Assembly: GCA_041690995.1 (NCBI GenBank)
Contig: JBEPVM010000001.1
Coordinates: forward strand, 1 to 64,000
Source: UBA4722 sp041690995
GTDB taxonomy: Bacteria > Pseudomonadota > Gammaproteobacteria > DSM-16500
DNA: 64,000 nucleotides
Direction of reading: 5' to 3'
In this document: piece after piece, positions 52,441 to 61,190 of the stretch
Layout of the letters: each line of letters opens with the position of its first letter
Position numbering within the stretch: position 1 is the stretch's first letter
Program-made: the position numbers and the translations under genes
Notes under the pieces: model-generated
Told to the model about the DNA's origin: nothing
What the model saw: the letters and a program-made list of their open reading frames with translations, nothing else
The model's database searches: none

Positions 52441-53115
52441 ATGAAAATTGCTCATTGGCCTGTGGCCGAACGCCCACGAGAAAAATTATTACGCTATGGT
52501 GTGCAAAATATATCAGATGCTGAGCTATTGGCAATATTTATTTGTACAGGAACTCGTGGCAAGACAGCGCTCGATATTGGCCGCGAGCTATTAAATGAGT
52601 ATGGAGGGTTAAAAAAGATAATAGATTCAGAGCCAGAACAGCTTTTCAAAAAGAAAGGGTTTGGCAAAGCAAAATATGCCACATTGAAAGCAGCCATTGA
52701 ATTGGGCCGTCGCTACCTGGAAGCAGATCTTCCCGAAGGCGAAATTTTGTCCAATAGCTATCTCACCAAGCGGTTTTTAGCGAATCGTCTTCAAGATTAC
52801 CCACACGAAGTTTTTGGCTGCTTATTTTTAGATAATCAGAATCGGATGATATGTTTTGAAGAAATGTTCCATGGCACTATTAACCAAGCGAACATCTATC
52901 CCCGAGAACTCGTAAAACGCGGCTTAAAGCATAACGCCGCGAAAGTAATCTTGGCGCATAACCATCCCTCAGGCAACCCTACCCCTAGCCAGGCGGATCG
53001 AGAAGTTACCCAATTATTACAACAAACCTTGGCGTTGGTGGCTATTCAGTTGATAGACCATATCGTGATAGGCAATAACCGAACCCTCTCTTTTGCGGAA
53101 ACAGGGTTGCTTTGA
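52441..53115 (+). CDS. radC: RadC family JAB-domain protein
   Basis: The protein (224 residues) has the N-terminal helix-hairpin-helix region (PREKLLRYGVQNISDAELLA and LFKKKGFGKAKYATLKAAIE) and the C-terminal JAB/MPN domain with the zinc motif ILAHNHPSGNPTPSQADRE. RadC was once linked to repair, but its function is unresolved. The start at 52441 has GGAG nine bases upstream; the in-frame ATG at 52396 would overlap the coaBC start. Order coaBC/radC/rpmB/rpmG is conserved in gammaproteobacteria. Confidence 0.95.
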   Translation: MKIAHWPVAERPREKLLRYGVQNISDAELLAIFICTGTRGKTALDIGRELLNEYGGLKKIIDSEPEQLFKKKGFGKAKYATLKAAIELGRRYLEADLPEGEILSNSYLTKRFLANRLQDYPHEVFGCLFLDNQNRMICFEEMFHGTINQANIYPRELVKRGLKHNAAKVILAHNHPSGNPTPSQADREVTQLLQQTLALVAIQLIDHIVIGNNRTLSFAETGLL

Positions 53116-53220
53116 CCGTTTTAATGATTGCTTTCTAATATGAATCCTGATATAAATCGCGGCTTGGCTGAATGATAGAACAATTAAATTGGAACAATCA
53201 GATTAAAAATCGGAGAATAT

Positions 53221-53469
53221 ATGTCCAGAGTGTGTCAGGTAACAGGAAAGCGTCCAATGTCAGGGAATAATGTATCCCACGCTAACAATAAAACGAGACG
53301 TCGTTTTCTTCCCAATCTTCAGAAACATCGTTTTTGGTCAGAAATCAAAAAGTGTTTTGTAACATTGCGCGTTAGCACTAAGGGAATGCGTATTATTGAT
53401 AGAGATGGCATTGATCAAGTGTTAAAGAATATTAAAGAACGCGAAGCAACAGAAGGTAGGGCGTCCTAA
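53221..53469 (+). CDS. rpmB: 50S ribosomal protein L28
   Basis: L28 (82 residues) with the signature SRVCQVTGKRPMSGNNVSHA and NKTRRRFLPNLQKHRF. A GGAGA site lies before its ATG, and rpmG starts on its stop codon (TAATG). Confidence 0.98.
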   Translation: MSRVCQVTGKRPMSGNNVSHANNKTRRRFLPNLQKHRFWSEIKKCFVTLRVSTKGMRIIDRDGIDQVLKNIKEREATEGRAS

Positions 53470-53663
53470 TGCGCGATAAAATTAAAATGGTTTCGACTGG
53501 TTTGACAAAAGAAGGCAAAAAAACGGGTACGTTTCGTACTACTACCAAAAATAAAAAGACTTCTACTGAAAAACGCAAACAAAAACACTTTGATAAACGC
53601 GCCTATAACTCAGAATCTGGCAAATCAGGGATGCATGTGCTGTTTGAAGAAGGGAAGATATAA
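53469..53663 (+). CDS. rpmG: 50S ribosomal protein L33 (extended form)
   Basis: L33 of 64 residues. The core is recognisable (DKIKMVSTG, TFRTTTKNKKTSTEKRKQKHFDKR, and the terminal HVLFEEGKI), but there are extra residues in the first hairpin (LTKEGKKTG) and after the middle (AYNSESGKSG), so it exceeds the usual 50-56 residues. It has no paired cysteines, so it is of the zinc-independent type. The coupling to rpmB supports the call. Confidence 0.9.
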   Translation: MRDKIKMVSTGLTKEGKKTGTFRTTTKNKKTSTEKRKQKHFDKRAYNSESGKSGMHVLFEEGKI

Positions 53664-53776
53664 CATGTTGATTTTAATATATTTTACTCCATGTTTAAAA
53701 TGTTAATAGCGTTTTCACGAAAAACTTTTTATAATAAAATTAATGTGTAAAGACAAATAACCAGGGGACATAACCA

Positions 53777-54019
53777 ATGGCTATACATACATTTAATGCA
53801 ATAACCTATTCAAATAAACTGGCAAATGCAGGACTTGATAAAAAAATAGCCGATGTCCAGGCAGAAGAATTGTCTAATATAATAAATAATGATCTTGTCA
53901 CTAAACATTATTTTAGAGAACATTTAGACAATAGGCTTAATGCGCTACTGTTAAGAATTGGCGGAATGTTAGTCGCAGCTGTTGGAATTCTTTTCGTCCT
54001 TCTTAAATACCATTCTTGA
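53777..54019 (+). CDS. Small coiled-coil protein with C-terminal membrane helix
   Basis: This 80-residue protein starts with a short polar part (TFNAITYSNKLANAG), then a helical segment with DKKIADVQAEEL and DNRLNALLLR, and one C-terminal membrane segment (GGMLVAAVGILFVLLKY). The layout matches DUF1640-like coiled-coil/membrane proteins, which are often found next to toxin-antitoxin or phage genes. The AGGGG site is good. A Phd/RelE pair converges with it. Function unknown. Confidence 0.7.
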   Translation: MAIHTFNAITYSNKLANAGLDKKIADVQAEELSNIINNDLVTKHYFREHLDNRLNALLLRIGGMLVAAVGILFVLLKYHS

Positions 54020-54048
54020 TCGTGTGGCTTTTGTAAAAGATATTTTAT

Positions 54049-54291
54049 TCACCTTATCTTAACAAGCAACAACAAAACTTCCTGCTCTTCTATTTTATAA
54101 ATCAGACGTAATACATTAGCGGTTTCACTATAGAGACCCGTCATCCCATTAATTTTATTCGCGCCAGGGGGGCGTGGATTAACAGATAGTGCTTCAGCTA
54201 ATTTAATCACTATTTTTTTTTGTTTAACGGGTAACTGTTTAATTTGTTGTGCAGCCGTTGGTGAAATTTTTATATGGTAAGGGTTTGACAC
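54049..54291 (-). CDS. RelE-family toxin
   Basis: An 80-residue RelE-fold toxin: YHIKISPTAAQQIKQLPVK, PRPPGANKINGMTGLYS, LRLIYKIEEQEVLLLLVKIR. RelE toxins cut mRNA on the ribosome. The C-terminal basic VKIR carries likely catalytic residues. It follows its Phd-type antitoxin in three bases. Confidence 0.9.
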   Translation of the reverse strand: MSNPYHIKISPTAAQQIKQLPVKQKKIVIKLAEALSVNPRPPGANKINGMTGLYSETANVLRLIYKIEEQEVLLLLVKIR

Positions 54292-54294
54292 GGT

Positions 54295-54555
54295 TTATAC
54301 GCCTATATCTTCTCTCAATTGATCTAAAGTCATTGTTCCAACGCTGCGCACTTCTTTTAACACATTGATTGCATCGCGTAGATCATGTCTGTCTTGTGTT
54401 TCCTGTAATAATATCAAATCTTCCAGAGGAACAATCGCGGCTATTTCTTTGCCACGACGAGTTAATATCACTCTTTCTTTACTATGTACTACACGGTTAA
54501 TTAAATCTGTAAATTGTTCCTTTGCATCCAGCGTATTCAAAACAGTAATTGCCAT
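54295..54555 (-). CDS. Phd/YefM-type antitoxin
   Basis: The 86-residue protein has the Phd fold: VLNTLDAKEQFTDLINRVVH and the conserved ILTRRGKEIAAIVPLEDL, then a C-terminal acidic toxin-binding segment (TLDQLREDIGV). The start at 54555 (MAITVLN) has GGAA before it. It forms a Phd/RelE-type pair, distinct from the RHH/RelE pair at 15844. Confidence 0.92.
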   Translation of the reverse strand: MAITVLNTLDAKEQFTDLINRVVHSKERVILTRRGKEIAAIVPLEDLILLQETQDRHDLRDAINVLKEVRSVGTMTLDQLREDIGV

Positions 54556-54630
54556 ATAAAATTCCATTTATTGTAGCAGTTTATCAAAAATCACAGAACA
54601 CACAAATTTATGCGCTCTGTCATCATTCAA

Positions 54631-55656
54631 TTACGCGTCCTTTTCCATTGACGCGGTGTACTTACCAACAGCAGCCAAGCTATTTAATTTGGCTCTACGA
54701 TGAAAAGCAGTTTGTGCAGCGACAATATTTTTTGAGTTGCCTTGCCACAGTTTCAAAGGGTATTCTTGTAAAGCACGCGCATAAGAATAACTGAGATTCC
54801 ATGGTTGGTACAGCGCAAATTGATTGATAGCATTTAAATTAGCGGTTGCTTCTTCTGAAGATTGTCCACCAGACAGAAAATTAATCGTGGGAACAGCAGC
54901 AGGGACTGTACGGCGCAACACTGTCAAGGTCGCCTGTGCAACTTGTTCCGCAGTTGCCTTAACGGAGCATTTCTTGCCATTAATGACCATACTGGGTTTT
55001 AAAATCATATATTCTAATTTAACTTTGTGCTTAAATAATGCTTTAAAAACACTATGTAATACCCGTTCAGTAATCTCAGCACAACGCTCAATTGTATGAT
55101 CACTATCAATTAAAATTTCTGGCTCCACAATCGGAACAATGCCATTGACTTGGCAAATGGCCGCATAGCGCGCTAAACCTTCCGCATTGGTTTTTATAGC
55201 CAACATACTGGGTGTATTCGCCGAAATAGCATAAACAGCACGCCATTTCGCAAAACAAGCGCCTTTCGCTTTATAAGCCACCAGCCTTTCTGCCAGGCCA
55301 TCTAACCCTTGCGTGACTTGTTCGTCTGCCGTATTGGCCAAGTTAACCAAACCTTTATCTACTTTGATACCCGGCAAGATGCCCAGGCTTTTTAATTTTT
55401 CTGGAAAGGGCGTACCATCCAGCGTTTTTTGTGAGAGAGTTTCTTCAAATAAAATAACCCCAGCAATATATTCACTTAAGGCAGGTGTCGTCATTAACAT
55501 ATCACGATAAGCACGACGTGTTTCTTCTGTGGACTCAATAGAAATATCTGCAAAACGCTTTGTGATAGTCGGAGAGCTTTCATCTGCCGCCAGAATGCCT
55601 TTGCCTTTTACCGCTATTTTTTGAATTGTTGCTTCTAATTCTTGTCTATTCGTCAT
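54631..55656 (-). CDS. Class I fructose-bisphosphate aldolase
   Basis: An aldolase of about 341 residues of the eukaryote-like class I type, which forms a Schiff base rather than using zinc. The pattern includes GKGILAADESSPTITKRF, the Schiff-base Lys in LEYMILKPSMVING and LSGGQSSEEATANLNA. The C terminus lacks the final Tyr of animal enzymes. The start is uncertain between 55656 (MTNRQ) and 55665; the former matches related proteins. It is a single gene between the Phd antitoxin and proS, on the same strand as both. Confidence 0.93.
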   Translation of the reverse strand: MTNRQELEATIQKIAVKGKGILAADESSPTITKRFADISIESTEETRRAYRDMLMTTPALSEYIAGVILFEETLSQKTLDGTPFPEKLKSLGILPGIKVDKGLVNLANTADEQVTQGLDGLAERLVAYKAKGACFAKWRAVYAISANTPSMLAIKTNAEGLARYAAICQVNGIVPIVEPEILIDSDHTIERCAEITERVLHSVFKALFKHKVKLEYMILKPSMVINGKKCSVKATAEQVAQATLTVLRRTVPAAVPTINFLSGGQSSEEATANLNAINQFALYQPWNLSYSYARALQEYPLKLWQGNSKNIVAAQTAFHRRAKLNSLAAVGKYTASMEKDA

Positions 55657-55758
55657 AATACCCATTCCGCTTTCTTCATATTTGATAGTGGGAAAAAAGG
55701 GTAGCATAAATTTTTTTTTAGAGCGATAGAAATTATGCTATCAATATAAAAAACAAGT

Positions 55759-57261
55759 CTAATACGACTTCGCAAAAATAACCCGCTGGGCGCTTTTCTC
55801 TCCGCTAAAAATACAGGTTCCAGGCAGTGGATGAGTCATGGATGGAATACACCGAATCGTTACATTCAGGTCTTGTTTTATTTTTGCCTCGATTTCTACA
55901 TCGCCATTCCAATGCACAGAAGCGAAACCACCTTCTGATTTTGTAAAAAATTCATAAAAATCGGTTTTATTATTGATTTCCTGTGTGTGTTGTTGCTGAA
56001 AATCACGTGCGCGTTGCAATAATTTTTGTTGCATTTCATCGAGTTTGGCTGCAACTGTCGCGAGAAATTCTGCGCGGCTTTGCGTGTAACGTTCTTTGTA
56101 TTCTTGATCGCGACGCCCTACAAATACCGTGTTATTTTGGCATTCTTTCTGGCCTATTTCGAGACGAATAGGGACGCCTTTTTTTACCCAGCCCCAGGCT
56201 TTTTCGCCACCCGTCAGTTCGCGGGTATCTATTTCAACGACTAAACGTTTATCGTCATAATAAATTTGTCGTAATTCTTGCATCAATTGTTCACAATATC
56301 CCAAAATTTCCGCACGTTGTTCTTCTTTATGCAAAATAGGTAAAAGGACAATATGAGTAGGCGCTAATTTAGGCGGTAGTACTAACCCATTATCATCACT
56401 GTGTGTCATGATAAGCCCGCCAATTAAACGTGTGGAGACGCCCCACGAGGTTGTATAAGCGAACTCTTCTTGACCCTGCGCGCTTAAAAATTTTATGTTA
56501 AATGCGCGCGCAAAATTTTGTCCTAGAAAATGAGAAGTGCCTGCCTGTAACGCTTTTTTATCTTGCATCATGGCTTCAATGCAATACGTGTTCATTGCGC
56601 CAGGAAAACGCTCACTCGCCGTTTTTTCTCCTTTAATAACAGGCATGGCCATATAATCTTCCGCAAATCGTGCATAGAGATCAAAAATTTTCAATGTTTC
56701 GTTTTGCGCCTCTTCTGGAGTGGAATGCGCCGTATGGCCTTCTTGCCATAAGAATTCTGAAGTACGTAAAAATAGGCGTGTGCGCATTTCCCAACGCATG
56801 ACATTGACCCATTGATTGATTAATAATGGCAAATCTCTATACGATTGTATCCAGCGTGAAAATGCTTCGCCGATAATAGTCTCCGAGGTTGGGCGAATAA
56901 TATAAGGTTCTTCTAAAGGGCTGGCAGGCACTAATTTGCCTGTTTCATCGTGTGTCAAACGACAATGAGTGACAACCGCGCATTCCTTCGCAAAACCTGT
57001 GACCTGTTCTGCTTCTTTTTCCAAAAAGCTGGCGGGAATCAGCAATGGGAAATACATATTTTTATGACCCGTTGCTTTTAATTGTTCATCAATAGCGCGT
57101 TGCATATTTTCCCATAGCGCGTAGCCCCACGGCTTAATTGTCATGCAGCCACGCACAGGCGAGACTTCAGCAAGATCTGCTGCTTTTATCACTTGCTGAT
57201 ACCATTCGGGATAATCTTCTGCGCGTGTCGGGGTAATCGCTGTCTTGGTATTTTTTATCAT
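55759..57261 (-). CDS. proS: Prolyl-tRNA synthetase, archaeal/eukaryal type
   Basis: ProRS of about 500 residues. The class II core shows WGYALWENMQRAIDEQL, RPTSETIIGEAFSRWI, RLFLRTSEFLWQEGHTAH and a C-terminal extension ending in VIFAKSY. The last Tyr and the lack of the about 180-residue editing domain inserted in typical bacterial ProRS show it is the archaeal/eukaryal-type enzyme. No other proS is visible here, so it is probably the sole enzyme. AAGG precedes the ATG at 57261; a start at 57318 is less likely. Confidence 0.93.
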   Translation of the reverse strand: MIKNTKTAITPTRAEDYPEWYQQVIKAADLAEVSPVRGCMTIKPWGYALWENMQRAIDEQLKATGHKNMYFPLLIPASFLEKEAEQVTGFAKECAVVTHCRLTHDETGKLVPASPLEEPYIIRPTSETIIGEAFSRWIQSYRDLPLLINQWVNVMRWEMRTRLFLRTSEFLWQEGHTAHSTPEEAQNETLKIFDLYARFAEDYMAMPVIKGEKTASERFPGAMNTYCIEAMMQDKKALQAGTSHFLGQNFARAFNIKFLSAQGQEEFAYTTSWGVSTRLIGGLIMTHSDDNGLVLPPKLAPTHIVLLPILHKEEQRAEILGYCEQLMQELRQIYYDDKRLVVEIDTRELTGGEKAWGWVKKGVPIRLEIGQKECQNNTVFVGRRDQEYKERYTQSRAEFLATVAAKLDEMQQKLLQRARDFQQQHTQEINNKTDFYEFFTKSEGGFASVHWNGDVEIEAKIKQDLNVTIRCIPSMTHPLPGTCIFSGEKSAQRVIFAKSY

Positions 57262-57458
57262 TTTATTAAACCTTGAATGAGGCTGAATCAGGGGAGTATA
57301 AACTAAATAAGCGGACATAAAAATGGGGGCTTGACCTCAGTAATGAGAATTGATTTAGCCTATTCCCTTTTGTTCTCAAAAATTCCCCATGAAGAAAAAA
57401 GTGTCTTGTGTTAGGATACTGCAATTTGAGAAATAAGATAAAAAAGGTAGCAAAGACT

Positions 57459-58382
57459 GTGAATAAACTCGTACGATTTGATTGGGCCATTAAAAATATC
57501 TTACGCCAAAAAGCTAACTTTGGCATTTTAGAAGGGTTTTTATCGGAATTATTACAAGAACCTGTCTATATCCAGTCTTTGCTGGAAAGTGAATCGAACA
57601 GTGAACAAGCGTCTGAAAAGTTCAATCGGGTTGACTTGTTGGTAGAAACTCAAAAAAAACAAAAAATCATTATCGAAGTCCAAACCGCGAGTGAATGGGA
57701 TTATTGGCACCGCATTTTATTCGGTACGTCTAAAGTAGTGACAGAGTATATTGAAAAAGGCCAACCTTATAGCGCAATCCCTAAAGTGATTTCAGTGAGT
57801 ATTTTATTATTTAATTTAGGCCAGGGTACCGATTATTTATACAAAGGAGAGACGGAGTTTAAAGGGTTACGCACCCACGAAAGCTTGGTCTTTAGCGAGA
57901 ACGATAAAAAAGCCTACTTAAATTTGGATTATCATCGCCCGCAAGATATTTATCCCACGTATTATCTGATTCAACTCAAGCGATTTAAAAATATTATTCA
58001 AACGGGCTTTGACGAATGGGTGTATTTATTGAAAAACGAAGCAGTGCAAGAAGGATTTAAGGCGAAAGGCATTGATCTTGCCAAGCAGAGGATGGATGTG
58101 CTGCGGTTATCAGAAAAAGAAAGGCGGGCTTATGACAGTTACATGGAGGATTTGAGCTTAGAAGCCAGTTTGATTCAGACGCGCGAAGTAGAACTTGCAG
58201 TAGCGCAGGCGTTAGGGATAGAAAAAGGTAAGGCGGAAGGGATAAAAGAAGGTATTGATCAAGGAGCAGAAAGTAAAGCCAAAGAAATAGCTCTTCGTAT
58301 GTTATTAAAAAATACGCCTACTCCTTTAATTGTAGACATGACAGGCTTGACGTTGGATGAAATTGCTGAGTTGAAGAAGTAA
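57459..58382 (+). CDS. PD-(D/E)XK nuclease transposase-family protein
   Basis: The 307-residue protein belongs to the Rpn-like PDDEXK_2 group of putative recombination-promoting nucleases: FDWAIKNIL, then the D...ExQ core in RVDLLVETQKKQKIIIEVQT, then the conserved YSAIPKVISVSIL. The long helical tail (LGIEKGKAEGIKEGIDQGAES) is typical and repeat-like. The GTG at 57459 is likely, with AAGG upstream. It lies alone between proS and a lipoprotein gene and is followed by a 34-base hairpin. A mobile origin is probable. Confidence 0.85.
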   Translation: MNKLVRFDWAIKNILRQKANFGILEGFLSELLQEPVYIQSLLESESNSEQASEKFNRVDLLVETQKKQKIIIEVQTASEWDYWHRILFGTSKVVTEYIEKGQPYSAIPKVISVSILLFNLGQGTDYLYKGETEFKGLRTHESLVFSENDKKAYLNLDYHRPQDIYPTYYLIQLKRFKNIIQTGFDEWVYLLKNEAVQEGFKAKGIDLAKQRMDVLRLSEKERRAYDSYMEDLSLEASLIQTREVELAVAQALGIEKGKAEGIKEGIDQGAESKAKEIALRMLLKNTPTPLIVDMTGLTLDEIAELKK

Positions 58383-58388
58383 TCTAAA

Positions 58389-58422
58389 GTGGATTAGACG
58401 CATTTTTTGCATCGTAATCCAC
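58389..58422. terminator. Hairpin after the PD-(D/E)XK gene
   Basis: GTGGATTA (58389-58396) pairs with TAATCCAC (58415-58422); the inner GCA-TTTTTT-TGC adds pairing. It starts six bases after the stop codon and lies before the convergent lipoprotein gene. It lacks a T-run after the stem, so it may be a two-way terminator or a mobile-element end. Confidence 0.5.
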
Positions 58423-58434
58423 CCACTTATCGAA

Positions 58435-58641
58435 CTAATGTTTGCTGACTTCGTTACCGAGAAGAGCGCCGCCAACAGCGCCAATCGCCGCCCCGACTGG
58501 CGAGCCGCCAGTCACAGCACCACCGACTAGACCCCCTGCCGCACCACCCCCTATAATACCTGTTGCTTGTTTTTGTCCTGTGGAGCATGCAGTGAGTAAA
58601 CCTGTTGTTATAATCATGCTGATCGCTATCAATTTTTTCAT
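58435..58641 (-). CDS. Glycine-zipper lipoprotein
   Basis: A lipoprotein of 68 residues: signal peptide with lipobox LLTAC (Cys at position 19), then a glycine-zipper stretch GGGAAGGLVGGAVTGGSPVG. Such small lipoproteins (OsmB/17-kDa-antigen-like) sit in the outer membrane. The start at 58641 has AGGAGA upstream; the in-frame ATG at 58674 would bury the signal peptide. Expression probably follows stress, but nothing in the sequence proves it. Confidence 0.88.
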   Translation of the reverse strand: MKKLIAISMIITTGLLTACSTGQKQATGIIGGGAAGGLVGGAVTGGSPVGAAIGAVGGALLGNEVSKH

Positions 58642-58695
58642 GGCATCTTTTCTCCTGTATTGAAAATCTTGCACAGCTATTTTAGCAGATTTTCC

Positions 58696-59547
58696 CTAGC
58701 AAAGAGGGGAGACACGGTATTGCCCCTGGCCATGAAGGCTTAACGTCTTCCATAACCAAGGTAAATACTCAAGAATTTGAGTGTCAAGCTGCCAAGGCGG
58801 ATTGATAATAGCCATTCCGCAACCATTTAAGTGTTGGGCGCTATCTTCAGGATAAATACTGAGTTCCGTAATTAAAGTAGGGCATTGAACCACTTTTTTT
58901 AAAGCACAATGAAGTTTATCTATTATTAACCTGTTTTTAATAGGATACCATAGCGCATAAACACCCGTTGCAAACTGTTTTAATAGGGTAGATAGCGTAG
59001 GAATCAAGCCATCTAACTCATTGGGTTTCTCATAAGGCGGGTCAATTAAAATTAAGCCACGGCGCTCTTTAGGCGGTAAAAAAGCTTTTAAGCCTTGATA
59101 ACCATTCAATAAATGCACGTTAATACGTTTACTATCAGCAAAATAATTTTTCAATAATTGATATTCTTGAGGATGTAATTCTGTCAGTATCATCCGATCT
59201 TGTTCTCGTAAAAAATAACGCATGATATCAGGTGAGCCGGGATAATAACGTAAGATAGGCATCTCCGAATGAGTTAAATGCGCATTTACCATCTGTATGC
59301 AATTAAGATATTGCTTAATGAGCGCAGGCGGTTTTTTTATCTGAAATAATTGACTAATACCCCCTTGAAATTCTTTGCTTTTTTGTGCTTCTTCCGAAAA
59401 TAGATCATAATAGCCTGCTCCCGCATGCGTATCTAAATAACAAATAGCAGTCTCTTTGCGTTGCAATGCTTGAATCAGAGAAACTAGAATACTATGTTTA
59501 AAAACATCTGTAAAACTACCCGCGTGATAACTATGACGATAATTCAT
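58696..59547 (-). CDS. rlmJ: 23S rRNA (adenine-2030-N6)-methyltransferase RlmJ
   Basis: RlmJ (283 residues) methylates A2030 of 23S rRNA. The family start NYRHSYHAGSFTDVFKH and the catalytic LILIDPPYEKPNEL are present, with the SAM-binding YLDTHAGAGYYD upstream. It is seven bases after the murI stop and on the same strand, so the two are co-transcribed. Confidence 0.95.
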   Translation of the reverse strand: MNYRHSYHAGSFTDVFKHSILVSLIQALQRKETAICYLDTHAGAGYYDLFSEEAQKSKEFQGGISQLFQIKKPPALIKQYLNCIQMVNAHLTHSEMPILRYYPGSPDIMRYFLREQDRMILTELHPQEYQLLKNYFADSKRINVHLLNGYQGLKAFLPPKERRGLILIDPPYEKPNELDGLIPTLSTLLKQFATGVYALWYPIKNRLIIDKLHCALKKVVQCPTLITELSIYPEDSAQHLNGCGMAIINPPWQLDTQILEYLPWLWKTLSLHGQGQYRVSPLC

Positions 59548-59554
59548 ATCAGTA

Positions 59555-60367
59555 TCAGTCCCACAATGGATAATGCTCTAAATTGATCGCATCACCAAAA
59601 AATGTTTTTGTCCCCGTTACGAATGACTCTGTGTAATCGGACACATAAAAATGTTGTGTTCCTTTGCCTGTTATATTTAATAAGTGATGTTCTTCTAAAT
59701 GTTTTTTCACCGATTGCGCAATAATAGGGGAAGGGTCAATAATTTCTATTGTATGCTTAAAATAAGCCGAAATTTTCTCTTTAACAACGGGATAATGTGT
59801 GCAAGCAAGAATGAGAGCATCTAAATTTTTTAAACTGGCATGTGATAAATACTCATCGAGCAGACTATCAATCACTTTATTATTGCCGAACTCCTCAATA
59901 GCTGAGGCTAACAAATTAGTCGCAAGGGAGACGAGATCAATATGACAATTTAGTTTGTCAATTTTCTTCTTATATATATTAGAATTCACTGTTTGGCGCG
60001 TACCAATTAAACCAATGTGCTTGTGCGCATGATGCGCGTGAATATGATGCATCATCGGGTCAATGACATTGATGACTATTGCACGGTTCGCAACATATTC
60101 TTTCACCAATTCATAAGCGGCAGAGGTTGCGGAATAACAGGCAATCACGATGAGTTTACAATGCTGTTTTAGTAACATATCCGCTATTTTAATGGAATAC
60201 GCTTGAATAGCGCTGGTGGATTTATCACCGTAGGGCAGGTGAGCGGTATCCCCAAAGTAAATGATATTTTCACTGGGTAAATGGCTCACAATGGCGCGGG
60301 CAACAGTGAGGCCGCCGATGCCACTATCAAATATCCCAATCGGTCGTGTTGCAGAGAGTTTTGTCAT
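59555..60367 (-). CDS. murI: Glutamate racemase
   Basis: MurI (270 residues) makes D-glutamate for peptidoglycan. The start IGIFDSGIGGLTVARAI is typical, with two catalytic cysteines in IACYSATSAAYE and LACTHYPVVKE. The first is in CYSAT rather than the usual CNTA, so the conserved Asn is Tyr here, an unusual substitution near the active site. kdsB is upstream by 23 bases and rlmJ downstream by seven, so all three may be one transcript. Confidence 0.93.
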   Translation of the reverse strand: MTKLSATRPIGIFDSGIGGLTVARAIVSHLPSENIIYFGDTAHLPYGDKSTSAIQAYSIKIADMLLKQHCKLIVIACYSATSAAYELVKEYVANRAIVINVIDPMMHHIHAHHAHKHIGLIGTRQTVNSNIYKKKIDKLNCHIDLVSLATNLLASAIEEFGNNKVIDSLLDEYLSHASLKNLDALILACTHYPVVKEKISAYFKHTIEIIDPSPIIAQSVKKHLEEHHLLNITGKGTQHFYVSDYTESFVTGTKTFFGDAINLEHYPLWD

Positions 60368-60390
60368 AGAGATATATCATAGCGAAGAAT

Positions 60391-61122
60391 TCAGTCTGTA
60401 TATACAAATTGCTGTGCTTCTTCAAATTCTTCTGGCGTATTGATCTCCAATGTTGCATGTTCGGTGAGGCAAACTCGAATTTTAAACCCATTTTCTAATA
60501 CACGTAATTGCTCTAATGACTCAATTTTTTCGAGTGGGGTTTGATCAAATGTTTTATAGGTCATTAAAAAATCACGGGTAAACGCGTAAAGACCTATATG
60601 ATGATAAACAGGCGCATTTTTTTGATGAGCACGAAAATAAGGAATAGGTGAGCGCGAAAAATAAAGCGCATTATAGTAGGCATCTACAATCACTTTAACA
60701 GCACCTGGCGAAGTATAGTTAACATTCATATCCAAAGGACGAGCTAACGTGGTCATCTCAGGTAATTCACCTGCAAGATAAGGAGAAACAAGCTGTTCTA
60801 GCATACGTGGTCTAATAAAAGGTTCATCGCCTTGTAAGTTAATCACGATATCCGCATCGGGGTATTGTTCTGCAACAGCCGCCACGCGATCCGTTCCTGT
60901 CTGAATGTTTGGATCAGTCATGACAGTTTTTCCACCCACATTTTGAATAACCTGAGCGATTTCTTCGTCATCCGTTGCCACAACGACATCAGAAATTACA
61001 TTACATCGCTTTGCATTTTCATAAGTCCACTGAATCATGGGTTTGCCTTGTATGGCCAATAAAGGCTTGCGCGCTAGACGAGTCGAACGGATCCGGCTTG
61101 GAATAACACAAAGAATATTCAA
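60391..61122 (-). CDS. kdsB: 3-deoxy-manno-octulosonate cytidylyltransferase
   Basis: KdsB (243 residues) activates Kdo with CTP for lipid A-core synthesis, so the organism makes LPS. The start NILCVIPSRIRSTRLARKPL and LQGDEPFIRP are diagnostic, along with the FSRSPIPYFR loop. The start codon is TTG at 61122 with AGAGG eight bases upstream. Confidence 0.95.
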   Translation of the reverse strand: MNILCVIPSRIRSTRLARKPLLAIQGKPMIQWTYENAKRCNVISDVVVATDDEEIAQVIQNVGGKTVMTDPNIQTGTDRVAAVAEQYPDADIVINLQGDEPFIRPRMLEQLVSPYLAGELPEMTTLARPLDMNVNYTSPGAVKVIVDAYYNALYFSRSPIPYFRAHQKNAPVYHHIGLYAFTRDFLMTYKTFDQTPLEKIESLEQLRVLENGFKIRVCLTEHATLEINTPEEFEEAQQFVYTD

Positions 61123-61190
61123 GAGACAAACCTCTATAAAGTAGAAAATTTGCCCATTCTAAATGAAGTGACTGCAAAAAAAAAGAAATA

